Source: Clostridium_S neuense (GTDB lineage Bacteria; Bacillota; Clostridia; Clostridiales; Clostridiaceae). Taken from it: a stretch of 64,000 bases of DNA. The position numbers and the translations under genes are program-made. Below the pieces are notes generated by a model that ran no database searches, was not told the origin of the DNA, and saw nothing but the letters and a program-made list of their open reading frames with translations. Below are positions 18,079 through 24,669 of this stretch, one piece after another (position 1 is the first letter of the stretch; each line of letters starts with the position of its first letter). The stretch spans positions 124,001 through 188,000 of the forward strand of contig NZ_JBJIAA010000005.1 of assembly GCF_045310695.1 (NCBI RefSeq), given 5' to 3'.

Positions 18079-18326
18079 TTTACATCCAAAATTCCGCAGA
18101 TACGGAGGAGTTTTTTTCTTGCACTTACCGTGAGGGAAAAGTAACAATGCTGAAGGAATGATTTAAAAAGCTTCTAATAAATCTTGGCTCAAAAGTAATA
18201 AAATACTTAGATATTTCAATTGCTTGAGTGTTTTTTCAACGAGTTATTGAAATATCTTAGGATTTTATTACTTTTGAGCCTTAGATTTATAGAAGCTTTT
18301 TAACATGACGAAGCATTATTACTTTT
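18079..18326 (+). repeat. Family A palindromic repeat, copy A4
   Basis: It starts with the hairpin AAAATTCCGCAGATACGGAGG and a T-run, then AAAAGTAACAATGCTGAAGG. A long stem follows: TCTAATAAATCTTGGCTCAA pairs with TTGAGCCTTAGATTTATAGA, and TACTTAGATATTTCAATTGC pairs across a loop containing AACGAGTTATTG. The element closes with GACGAAGCATTATTACTTTT directly at the hsp18 stop codon. It has no module D, so it shows the simplest form of the family. Confidence 0.78.
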
Positions 18327-18773
18327 CTAGTGTATGTCTATCTGTCTTCTATTTTCTTTTCCTTTTTCTTTCTTTGGAAGAGTTATTTTTAAAACTCCAT
18401 CAGTAAATGAAGCATCTACTTTGCTTTCATCTACATTATCAACATAGAAGCTTCTTTTAAATTCTCCATAGCTTCTTTCACGCCTTACATAGTTGTCTCT
18501 TTTATCTTCTAATACATCTTCTCTTTTTGCTGATATAGTTAGGTAATTATTTTCATATTCAAGAGAAATATTTTCCTTCTTCATTCCTGGTAAATCTGCT
18601 TCAACTAAATATTGGTTGTCATCTTCTTTAACATCTACTTTAAAACTGCTGTTATTGAATACTGCTGGTGCAAAGAAATCATCTGAGAAAAAGTTATTAA
18701 AGAAATCTTCGAAATAATCACCTCTTTTTGCTACACTATTGTTATTTCTTCTAAAAGGAACCATTCCAAACAT
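18327..18773 (-). CDS. hsp18: Small heat-shock protein Hsp18 (Hsp20/alpha-crystallin family)
   Basis: The 148-residue protein begins MFGMVPFRRNNN and has an alpha-crystallin domain from about residue 42: FKVDVKEDDNQYLVEADLPG, the YENNYLTISAKRED strand, VRRERSYGEFKRSFYVDNVD, and GVLKITLPKK. A short tail ends RQIDIH, carrying the oligomerisation-type I-x-I motif. It is an ATP-independent chaperone that holds unfolded proteins. AGGAGG precedes the ATG. Upstream are a 28-nt palindrome and a promoter whose -35 region carries a perfect CtsR box. Repeat A4 abuts its stop codon. Confidence 0.95.
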   Translation of the reverse strand: MFGMVPFRRNNNSVAKRGDYFEDFFNNFFSDDFFAPAVFNNSSFKVDVKEDDNQYLVEADLPGMKKENISLEYENNYLTISAKREDVLEDKRDNYVRRERSYGEFKRSFYVDNVDESKVDASFTDGVLKITLPKKEKGKENRRQIDIH

Positions 18774-18816
18774 GTTAACAACCTCCTAATAATTTTATAT
18801 TTTTTATTTATATAAT

Positions 18817-18844
18817 CATAGTAAAGCATATATGCTTCACTATG
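18817..18844 (-). promoter_or_regulatory. 28-nt near-perfect palindrome in the hsp18 leader
   Basis: CATAGTAAAGCATA is followed by TATGCTTCACTATG, a palindrome with a single mismatched pair. It lies between the predicted hsp18 -10 and the ribosome site, so it is either an operator or a hairpin in the 5' untranslated RNA. Which one cannot be told from sequence. Confidence 0.55.
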
Positions 18845-18872
18845 TTGTTGCCTCATTTCTGTTTACATGTAT

Positions 18873-18902
18873 ATAATAGCTTAAAGGTCAAAGAAAGTCA
18901 AA
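18873..18902 (-). promoter_or_regulatory. hsp18 promoter overlapped by a CtsR operator
   Basis: On the minus strand, TTGACT (18896-18901), a 17-nt spacer and TATTAT (18873-18878) form a housekeeping promoter. The plus strand at 18886-18902 reads GGTCAAAGAAAGTCAAA, an exact fit to the CtsR consensus RGTCAAANANRGTCAAA, and overlaps the -35. CtsR is the class III heat-shock repressor of Firmicutes, so heat-induced release of hsp18 is inferred. Confidence 0.85.
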
Positions 18903-19034
18903 ATCAGAAAAATAATACTAGAATTAGATTTTAAAAGAAAACTTGAGATTGAGAAGTGCAAATTATTTTTAGTAACAATAATTAAAAAAATAAAACAAAT
19001 TTGCGGAATAACAAACAAAATCTAATTTTATTGA

Positions 19035-19077
19035 ATATATTAACTTAATTGTTAATTTAATTAAGTTAATATATAAT
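19035..19077 (+). promoter_or_regulatory. Promoter inside a 16-bp perfect inverted repeat
   Basis: TTGTTA (19049-19054), a 17-nt spacer and TATAAT (19072-19077) form a good promoter for the small protein at 19121. The arms ATATATTAACTTAATT (19035-19050) and AATTAAGTTAATATAT (19059-19074) are perfectly complementary around an 8-nt centre, so the operator covers the -35 and reaches into the -10. The regulator is unknown. Confidence 0.6.
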
Positions 19078-19120
19078 TAAATTATGATAAAAATGTATAT
19101 TAAGAAAGGTGCTTAAAACT

Positions 19121-19477
19121 ATGAAGTGTAAAAAGAAATTGATTATAGCATTTCCAATTATAGCAATTATAGTTCTAATGTATTCAATTAAAATATGGAG
19201 TTCAAATGGAATGGTTGGGTTGCCAAAGGGCGTGTGCTTATCTCAGATTGCTTCTAAAGATAGTACGAAAATAATGAAAGTCTATAAATGTAATTCAGTA
19301 TTATATGGTGATGCAGCAAGGGTTGAAATATATAACAAAGAAACTGGAACTTCACGTAATATATTATGGAGTATAAATTCCAAAAACATTAATGTTAAAT
19401 GGGAGGATGATAAATTAGTTCTTATAAATGGAAATGAAATGAATGTTAATAGCAGTTATTATGTTGGTGTTGAATAG
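19121..19477 (+). CDS. Small secreted or membrane-anchored protein of unknown function (DUF5412-like)
   Basis: The 118-residue protein has a basic N-terminus and one hydrophobic segment (about residues 6-26), with the rest outside the membrane. Two cysteines (in GVCLSQ and YKCNSV) are in the outer part. The segment GDAARVEIYNKETGTSRNIL resembles small DUF5412-type proteins, but I am not sure of this family. The ATG at 19121 has AAAGG 11 nt upstream. It is controlled by its own promoter with a large inverted repeat, which suggests specific regulation. Confidence 0.65.
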   Translation: MKCKKKLIIAFPIIAIIVLMYSIKIWSSNGMVGLPKGVCLSQIASKDSTKIMKVYKCNSVLYGDAARVEIYNKETGTSRNILWSINSKNINVKWEDDKLVLINGNEMNVNSSYYVGVE

Positions 19478-19558
19478 TTAAAATACGAATATTAAGCACT
19501 ATAAATTTAATTTTGTACGTTGTATAATAGTAGTAAATATATTTTACGAGGTGCATGA

Positions 19559-20128
19559 ATGAATACGTACAAATTAAAAGTAGGAAATTTAGAGAGAGAA
19601 CTTCCAATAATGAAGATAAAGGATGATCTTGCTATAGCCAGTTTTGTTATTTTGGGAGATACTGAACTTATAGAAAATGTTGCTCCATTAATTGCAGAAA
19701 AGCTTAAAGATGTAGATGTTATAGTTACAGCAGAAGCTAAAGGTATACCAATAGCTTATGAGGTTTCAAAACAGCTTAATATGAAAAGCTATGTAGTGGC
19801 AAGAAAGAGCATAAAACCGTACATGAAAGACCCTATTGTGGAAGAGGTCTTTTCTATTACAACTCAAAAAAAGCAGGTACTATGCTTGGATAAAAGTGAT
19901 GGAGAGGCTATAAAAGGCAAAAAAGTAGCTATAGTAGATGATGTTATAAGCACAGGTGAATCACTTAAGACAATAGAAGATTTAGTTAAAAAAGCTGGTG
20001 GCATAATTGCTGCAAAAGCTGCTATACTTGCAGAGGGAGATGCAGCTAACAGAGATGATATAATATACATAGAAAAGCTTCCACTCTTTACAATTGATGA
20101 CAATGAAAGCATTAGCATTTTAGAATAG
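19559..20128 (+). CDS. Purine-type phosphoribosyltransferase (Xpt/Apt-like)
   Basis: The 189-residue protein carries the PRPP-binding loop VAIVDDVISTGESL near residues 122-135, an upstream TAEAKGIPIAYEVSKQLN segment like the hood/PPi loop of adenine and xanthine phosphoribosyltransferases, and LCLDKSDGEAIKGKK before the PRPP loop. The reaction would be base plus PRPP to nucleotide plus pyrophosphate, for purine salvage. Which base is used cannot be read. AGGTG precedes the ATG, and TATAAT at 19522-19527 may be its -10. No purine riboswitch was seen in the short leader. The region after it is family A repeats. Confidence 0.82.
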   Translation: MNTYKLKVGNLERELPIMKIKDDLAIASFVILGDTELIENVAPLIAEKLKDVDVIVTAEAKGIPIAYEVSKQLNMKSYVVARKSIKPYMKDPIVEEVFSITTQKKQVLCLDKSDGEAIKGKKVAIVDDVISTGESLKTIEDLVKKAGGIIAAKAAILAEGDAANRDDIIYIEKLPLFTIDDNESISILE

Positions 20129-20255
20129 TAGATATAATTTATAGGTGTTTTTTGTGAACTATTTATGAAATTTAATGTATAATATAGTAACTTATGGAGT
20201 ACCTTTTGAAAGATGTTGTTCATATGTGAATATGATATTAATAAGTATAATGGAA

Positions 20256-20478
20256 TTTAAAGATTGTTAAAATTCTAAGAAGTTTCAATAACTCGCCTTT
20301 GGCTCAAACAGATTGAAAGTAAACATATGTGGGGTTTGGGTTTTAACCCATTATCCTTCTTGTCTTAAGCCTTTTAACAATCGTCACCTAAGATTTATTA
20401 GCTTTCATTTAAATCATCTCTTCAATACTGTTACTTCGCTAAACCGGAAATGCAAGGTATATTTTTCTCCGTTTTCCT
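20256..20478 (-). repeat. Family A palindromic repeat, copy A5 (with short module D)
   Basis: It includes CTAAGAAGTTTCAATAACTCG, then a module D variant (TGGGGTTTGGG followed by AACCCATTATCC), then AAGATTTATTAGCTTTCATTT and a degenerate end CTTCAATACTGTTACTTCGC. It joins copy A6 head to tail. The stretch 20129-20255 before it shows nothing else. Confidence 0.6.
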
Positions 20479-20683
20479 AGCACTACCGTGGGAGTGAAGT
20501 AATGATGCTGAAGGAACAGTTTAAAAAAATTCTAATAAATCTTGCCTCAAAAATTATAAAATACTTAGAGTTTTAAATTTGTTTGAGCCATAGGTGAGTT
20601 ATTGAAGACTCTTAGGATTTTATAATTTTTGAGACTTAGATTTATAGAATCTTTTTAATGTGACGAAGCATTGTTACTTCACA
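20479..20683 (+). repeat. Family A palindromic repeat, copy A6
   Basis: A full simple copy: GTGGGAGTGAAGTAATGATGC at the left and GACGAAGCATTGTTACTTCAC at the right. The stem arms are ATTCTAATAAATCTTGCCTC with GAGACTTAGATTTATAGAAT. The last base of the element touches the stop codon of the minus-strand SDR gene. Confidence 0.75.
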
Positions 20684-21481
20684 TTATTTATCACTTATTT
20701 TTTGGTTATGGATAGAATTTCCCGCATAAGGAAACAGCGGCGAGCTAAGTTTAAATTCAAAGTTTTCTCTGTCTACAAATCCCACACTTTCATTGCTATC
20801 ATACAATTTAAGTAAAAGATCAGCCATTTGCTTACTGGTATGATAAGTACCAAAAGTTTTGTCATAATCATACTCAGTGGTATTATTAGCAACTTTTCCA
20901 AACTCTGTTTTTGTTGCAGCAGGTGCTAAAACCTTTGCTTGCAATTTAGCATGACATTCTTTTAGTTCTCGTGATAATCCTTCAGTAAAAGTACTTACAA
21001 AGAACTTAGTTGCACAATAAGTGACTGCATTTGGTACAATAGTATAACCACCTGCGGAAGAAATATTAATTAATTGGGTGTTTTGAACATCTTTGTAGTC
21101 ATGAGTATAAAGTGAAGATAAAATTGCTAAAGCTTCTACATTTAAATGAAGCATATTTTCAATTTTAGTTAAATCCTGATTTGCAACACTATCATAGTTA
21201 CCAAAGCCTGCATTATTAATCCAAGCCTCGATTTCATAGGTTTTTAGCTCCTCATATAACTTGTAGATATTTTTTGTTATAGATAAATCTATTGCTTTTA
21301 TTATTATATCCAGTTTTGAATTTTCTTTTAAGATTTCTTCTTTTAACTTTTCTAAATTATTTTTACGACGGGCAACAATGATTAGATTTTTTCCACGCTT
21401 AGCAAAAGCCTTTGCTGTTTCATAGCCAATACCAGAACTAGCACCTGTAATAGTTATATATTTTTTATTATCATCTCTCAT
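20684..21481 (-). CDS. Short-chain dehydrogenase/reductase (classical SDR)
   Basis: The 265-residue Rossmann-fold protein has TGASSGIGYE (cofactor loop, residues 13-22), VARR after strand beta-2 (suggesting NADPH), NNAGFGNY, the active-site serine in NISSAGG and the catalytic YCATK. The substrate is unknown. GGAGGC precedes the ATG. It is divergent from the MerR regulator, and its promoter has the 19-nt spacer with a dyad typical of MerR-activated genes. It is therefore probably the main target of that regulator. Confidence 0.9.
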   Translation of the reverse strand: MRDDNKKYITITGASSGIGYETAKAFAKRGKNLIIVARRKNNLEKLKEEILKENSKLDIIIKAIDLSITKNIYKLYEELKTYEIEAWINNAGFGNYDSVANQDLTKIENMLHLNVEALAILSSLYTHDYKDVQNTQLINISSAGGYTIVPNAVTYCATKFFVSTFTEGLSRELKECHAKLQAKVLAPAATKTEFGKVANNTTEYDYDKTFGTYHTSKQMADLLLKLYDSNESVGFVDRENFEFKLSSPLFPYAGNSIHNQKISDK

Positions 21482-21604
21482 TTGAAATGCCTCCTTAAAT
21501 TTTTTAGTAAATCAGCTGCTTTATATTCATAAAATTTTGAGTAAAATCTAAATTTTGTGAAAGCAAATAGCGATTTACTAATAAAAATTATATAATATAC
21601 TTAT

Positions 21605-21635
21605 ACTGTACAATTTAGAGTAAACTCTAAGTCAA
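21605..21635 (-). promoter_or_regulatory. MerR-type promoter of the SDR gene
   Basis: On the minus strand, TTGACT (21630-21635) and TACAGT (21605-21610) are 19 nt apart, too long for direct use. The dyad TTAGAGTAAACTCTAA (21615-21630) lies within the spacer. This is the classic layout in which a MerR protein twists the DNA to activate. The regulator is encoded just to the right. Confidence 0.8.
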
Positions 21636-21657
21636 GTGTTTATTGAGGAGAATTTAT

Positions 21658-22029
21658 ATGGATTATTCAATTGGAGAATTTTCAAAGCTTATAGGTATAA
21701 GTTCCTTTACACTGAGATATTATGAAAAGGAAGAATTGATTGCTCCCCAGCATAAGAAAAATGGCAGGCGAGTTTATAGTGAAGACGACATAAGCTGGAT
21801 AGAATTCATAAAAAGATTAAAGGATACAGGAATGCCCATTAAGGAAATTAAGAAATATGCAAAGCTGCGTGCCATGGGTAAGACTACAATGAATGAGAGA
21901 ATGGAAATGCTCATAAAGCATAGGCTTGCACTTAAAGAAGAAATAGAAAAATTGCAGGAACATTTGATGAAATTAGATGGGAAGATTGATTTTTATAAGC
22001 GTGAAATTGATAAAGAAAAAAATAATTAA
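21658..22029 (+). CDS. MerR-family transcriptional regulator
   Basis: The 123-residue protein begins MDYSIGEFSKLIGISSFTLR with the winged HTH, RYYEKEELIAP and RRVYSEDDISWIEFIKRL. A long coiled-coil dimer helix follows from about residue 80 (MEMLIKHRLALKEEIEKLQE). There is no cysteine cluster at the end, so a metal ligand is unlikely; it resembles the organic-stress or aldehyde-responsive group. GAGGAG precedes the ATG. It is 16 nt upstream of the HD gene, so both form one operon, and it should act on the promoter it shares with the SDR gene. Confidence 0.9.
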   Translation: MDYSIGEFSKLIGISSFTLRYYEKEELIAPQHKKNGRRVYSEDDISWIEFIKRLKDTGMPIKEIKKYAKLRAMGKTTMNERMEMLIKHRLALKEEIEKLQEHLMKLDGKIDFYKREIDKEKNN

Positions 22030-22045
22030 AAAAGAAGTGTTAAAC

Positions 22046-22720
22046 ATGGAAAAAGAAATGTATTTAAAAATCGAAAATTATATGCTTACGTGCATGAGAG
22101 ATGGTGCACATGATTGCCATCATATCTATCGTGTGCTGTATTCTGCTTTAGATATAGCAAGTGAGTACAATATTGATAAGGACGTATTAATTGCTGCTTG
22201 TCTTTTGCATGACATTGGGCGTGAAGCACAGTTTAAAAATCCAGAATGTGATCATGCTGTTGTTGGCGCTGATATGGCATACAAGTATTTATGTGAAATA
22301 GGGTGGAAGGAAAGCAAAGCTAATCATGTGAGGAATTGCATATTTGCTCATAGATATAGAAATGATAATTTGCCTAGAACAATTGAAGCAAAAATTTTAT
22401 TTGATGCAGACAAGCTAGATGTTACAGGAACTATTGGAATAGCAAGAACTATGATGTACAAGGGGATTGTGTCAGAGCCGCTGTATTCTGTTGATAGCAA
22501 TGACAAGGTTCTTGATGGAAATGGTGATGAGCCACCGTCATTTTTTAAAGAGTATAATTGGAAACTAAAAAATGTGTATGATAAATTTTTTACTGATCGT
22601 GCAAAGGCAATTGCGGAGAAGCGTAGAAAGGCAAGCATTGATTTTTATGAAAGCATGTATAGAGAGGTTAGCTCTGTTCATAAAACTGGAAAGCATTTAT
22701 TAGAAGCTTCATTAGAATAA
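22046..22720 (+). CDS. HD-domain phosphohydrolase
   Basis: The 224-residue protein has the HD-superfamily metal motif: H in AHDCHHIYRV (about residue 20), HD in CLLHDIGRE (about 57), and D in DADKLDVTG (about 125). It resembles the YedJ-type HD hydrolases, which probably act on nucleotides or phosphate esters; no substrate is predicted. The chosen ATG at 22046 follows AGAAGTG and starts MEKEMYLKIENYML. It follows the MerR gene closely, so it may be part of the same stress response as the SDR. Confidence 0.85.
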   Translation: MEKEMYLKIENYMLTCMRDGAHDCHHIYRVLYSALDIASEYNIDKDVLIAACLLHDIGREAQFKNPECDHAVVGADMAYKYLCEIGWKESKANHVRNCIFAHRYRNDNLPRTIEAKILFDADKLDVTGTIGIARTMMYKGIVSEPLYSVDSNDKVLDGNGDEPPSFFKEYNWKLKNVYDKFFTDRAKAIAEKRRKASIDFYESMYREVSSVHKTGKHLLEASLE

Positions 22721-22726
22721 TTCATA

Positions 22727-23209
22727 TTATACTATTTTTAAAAAGTTTTTTACAGCAATAGAATCTTTTCTGCTTTTATTAATAATCATATATATTTGTC
22801 TTTCAGGCGGTAAAGAACCTTCTATTTTCACTTGTATTAATTCCCCAGATAGAAGGTCACTTTTTACCGAAGATTTAGTGACAAATGCATAGCCAAAGCC
22901 AGCTTTAACAAAATCAATTACATATGAAGTTTCATCGGTTGATAGTTTTAATAATGGACTATCTCCAAATATAGAGCTTAACCATTCAAAGAAATTTTCG
23001 CCTAGATCTGTATAGAGCAGTGGTAGATTTGATACTTCTTTATAAAAAACTTTTGATTTGTTATTAGGACATGTAATTAAAATAATCTCATCCTCTGAAA
23101 AATGAGTGATTTGAAATTTATTGGATTTTAATTCTGTGTAAACAAAACCAATATCTAATATATCGTCATATTTGTTGGGATTTAAAATGAACACTAGAAG
23201 TATATTCAT
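22727..23209 (-). pseudogene. Truncated LysR-family regulator (effector-binding half only)
   Basis: The 160 residues match the C-terminal effector domain of LysR proteins (DILDIGFVYTEL, LITCPNNKS, STDETSYVIDFVKAGFGYAF, SLPPERQIYMIINKSR). The DNA-binding HTH and about 130 N-terminal residues are missing. No HTH is encoded in any frame between 23210 and 23347. A GCGAAGTAA piece at about 23298, which looks like a family A terminus, lies just beyond the break. This is most likely a remnant. A functional effector-only protein is possible but not supported by a good ribosome site. Confidence 0.75.
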
Positions 23210-23347
23210 AAGATGTATCAGATTTTTATATGTGAATTAGTTAAGACTGAAATACAGGAGTATATTATTATTACATTTATAAACAATAGTAGATAAGCGC
23301 GAAGTAATGATTATTTATATAAAATAAACGATGGGGGAATATAAACG

Positions 23348-24061
23348 ATGAATACTATAAAAATTCCAAAACATATTGCAATTATGATGGATGGAAATGG
23401 TCGTTGGGCAAAAAAGAGATTCATGCCAAGAACGTTTGGACATAGACAAGGTGCCAAAACATTAGAAAGTATATGTAAAGATACATATGATTTGGGAGTA
23501 GAATATTTGACAGTATATGCTTTTTCAACAGAAAATTGGAGACGTCCGAAAGATGAAGTTGAAGGCTTGATGACTTTATTGAAGGAATATTTGAATAAAA
23601 TTGTTAAAATGTCAATAAGTAATAATATGCAAGTTAAAATAATAGGAAATGTGAAAAGTTTGGATAATGAATTTCAAAGTTTAATAAATAATTTAGAGAA
23701 GGCAACAGCAAATTGTACAGGGCTAAAGCTTCAACTTGCATTAAATTATGGTGGAAAAGATGAAATTATACGTGCAACTAAAAAAATAGCATTAGAATGT
23801 TTAAATAACAAGTTAGATGCTTCAGAAATTAACGAAGATTTGTTTGCTTCACACATGGATACAACTGATATTCCTGAACCAGATTTATTTATTAGAACGG
23901 GCGGAGAAAAAAGATTATCTAATTTTTTACTTTGGGAAATGGCCTATACGGAATTATATTTCACTGATGTATTATGGCCAGATTTTAAAAAGGATGACTT
24001 GAAAAAAGCAATTTATGATTTTTCTAAAAGAGATAGAAGATATGGCAATGTAATTGAGTAA
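23348..24061 (+). CDS. uppS: Isoprenyl transferase / undecaprenyl diphosphate synthase
   Basis: The 237-residue protein has the cis-prenyltransferase signatures: HIAIMMDGNGRWAKKR (catalytic Asp15), GHRQGAKTLE, YAFSTENWRRP, LNYGGKDEI and FIRTGGEKRLSNFLLWEMAY. It condenses isopentenyl diphosphate onto farnesyl diphosphate with cis geometry to make the C55 carrier lipid. GGGGGA precedes the ATG. In most clostridia uppS sits with frr, cdsA and dxr; here it is alone between a dead LysR gene and a copper module. It is possibly a second copy with a different chain length. Confidence 0.92.
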   Translation: MNTIKIPKHIAIMMDGNGRWAKKRFMPRTFGHRQGAKTLESICKDTYDLGVEYLTVYAFSTENWRRPKDEVEGLMTLLKEYLNKIVKMSISNNMQVKIIGNVKSLDNEFQSLINNLEKATANCTGLKLQLALNYGGKDEIIRATKKIALECLNNKLDASEINEDLFASHMDTTDIPEPDLFIRTGGEKRLSNFLLWEMAYTELYFTDVLWPDFKKDDLKKAIYDFSKRDRRYGNVIE

Positions 24062-24078
24062 CTTAGTGATATAATATC

Positions 24079-24216
24079 AAGTAAACATACACGGGGCTTG
24101 GGCTAATATATAGATGATTAATACAAGTTAAAGAAGGATAATGGGATTACATCCCAAACCCCGTATATGATCGTTATCCTTCTATACCTCAAGTAAGCAC
24201 TCGCTTAGAATCACCA
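24079..24216 (+). repeat. Module D repeat (copy A7) without the family A core
   Basis: GTAAACATACACGGGGCTTGG through CATCCCAAACCCCGTATATG is nearly the same as module D inside copy A1. It is followed by TTATCCTTCTATACCTCAAG and CACTCGCTTAGAATCACCAC, as in copy A10. CGGGGCTTGGG and CCCAAACCCCG form the stem. It lies 20 nt after the uppS stop. The rest of the 24062-24319 gap shows nothing else. Confidence 0.65.
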
Positions 24217-24319
24217 CTTTCATGTTGTTTACCTACAATTATTTCTTCATAACTTCTACATACGAATATATTAATATAATTTTGGAACAATACTTAATGA
24301 AAAAGATAATCAATATCTA

Positions 24320-24382
24320 TTGACTTTTAAAATAATAAGTGGTATTTTAAAGATGCAGACCACCGTACGGGGGAGGGGTATA
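24320..24382 (+). promoter_or_regulatory. csoR-copA-copZ promoter with G-rich CsoR-type operator
   Basis: TTGACT (24320-24325), 17 nt and TATTTT (24343-24348) form the promoter. Just downstream ACCACCGTACGGGGGAGGGG (24359-24378) is an unusually GC-rich, partly dyad sequence, similar in character to known CsoR operators. It merges with the csoR ribosome site (GGGAGGGG). Copper-released repression by the first gene product is inferred. Confidence 0.6.
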
Positions 24383-24383
24383 C

Positions 24384-24650
24384 ATGAATGAAGAAAAAGA
24401 AGCTGCAATAAGAGCATTAAAAACATCAAAGGGACAAATTGAGGGAATAATAAAAATGATAGAAGAAGGAAGATACTGCGTTGATGTTTCAAATCAGATA
24501 GTTGCAGCCGGTTCGCTGTTAAAAAAAGCAAATATGTTGATATTAAAACAGCATCTTAATCACTGCGTTAAGGAAGCATTTTTGCATAATAATGGCGAAG
24601 AAAAGGTTGATGAAATAATAGCATTACTTTCTAAAATTAGTGACAAGTAA
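24384..24650 (+). CDS. csoR: Copper-sensing transcriptional repressor CsoR
   Basis: The 88-residue all-helical protein has the CsoR copper ligands: Cys32 (GRYCVDV), His57 and Cys61 (KQHLNHC). The N-terminal helix KTSKGQIEGIIKMIEEGRYC is typical of the DUF156/CsoR-RcnR family. It binds DNA as a tetramer and lets go when Cu(I) binds. It is the first gene of the copper operon, 19 nt before copA, and should also repress itself. Confidence 0.93.
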   Translation: MNEEKEAAIRALKTSKGQIEGIIKMIEEGRYCVDVSNQIVAAGSLLKKANMLILKQHLNHCVKEAFLHNNGEEKVDEIIALLSKISDK

Positions 24651-24669
24651 GTAAAGGTGGTGAGGTATA

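Noticed and set aside
19478..19558. Purine riboswitch before the phosphoribosyltransferase gene
   Set aside because: The gap is only 81 nt, with a possible -10 inside it, which leaves no room for the aptamer.
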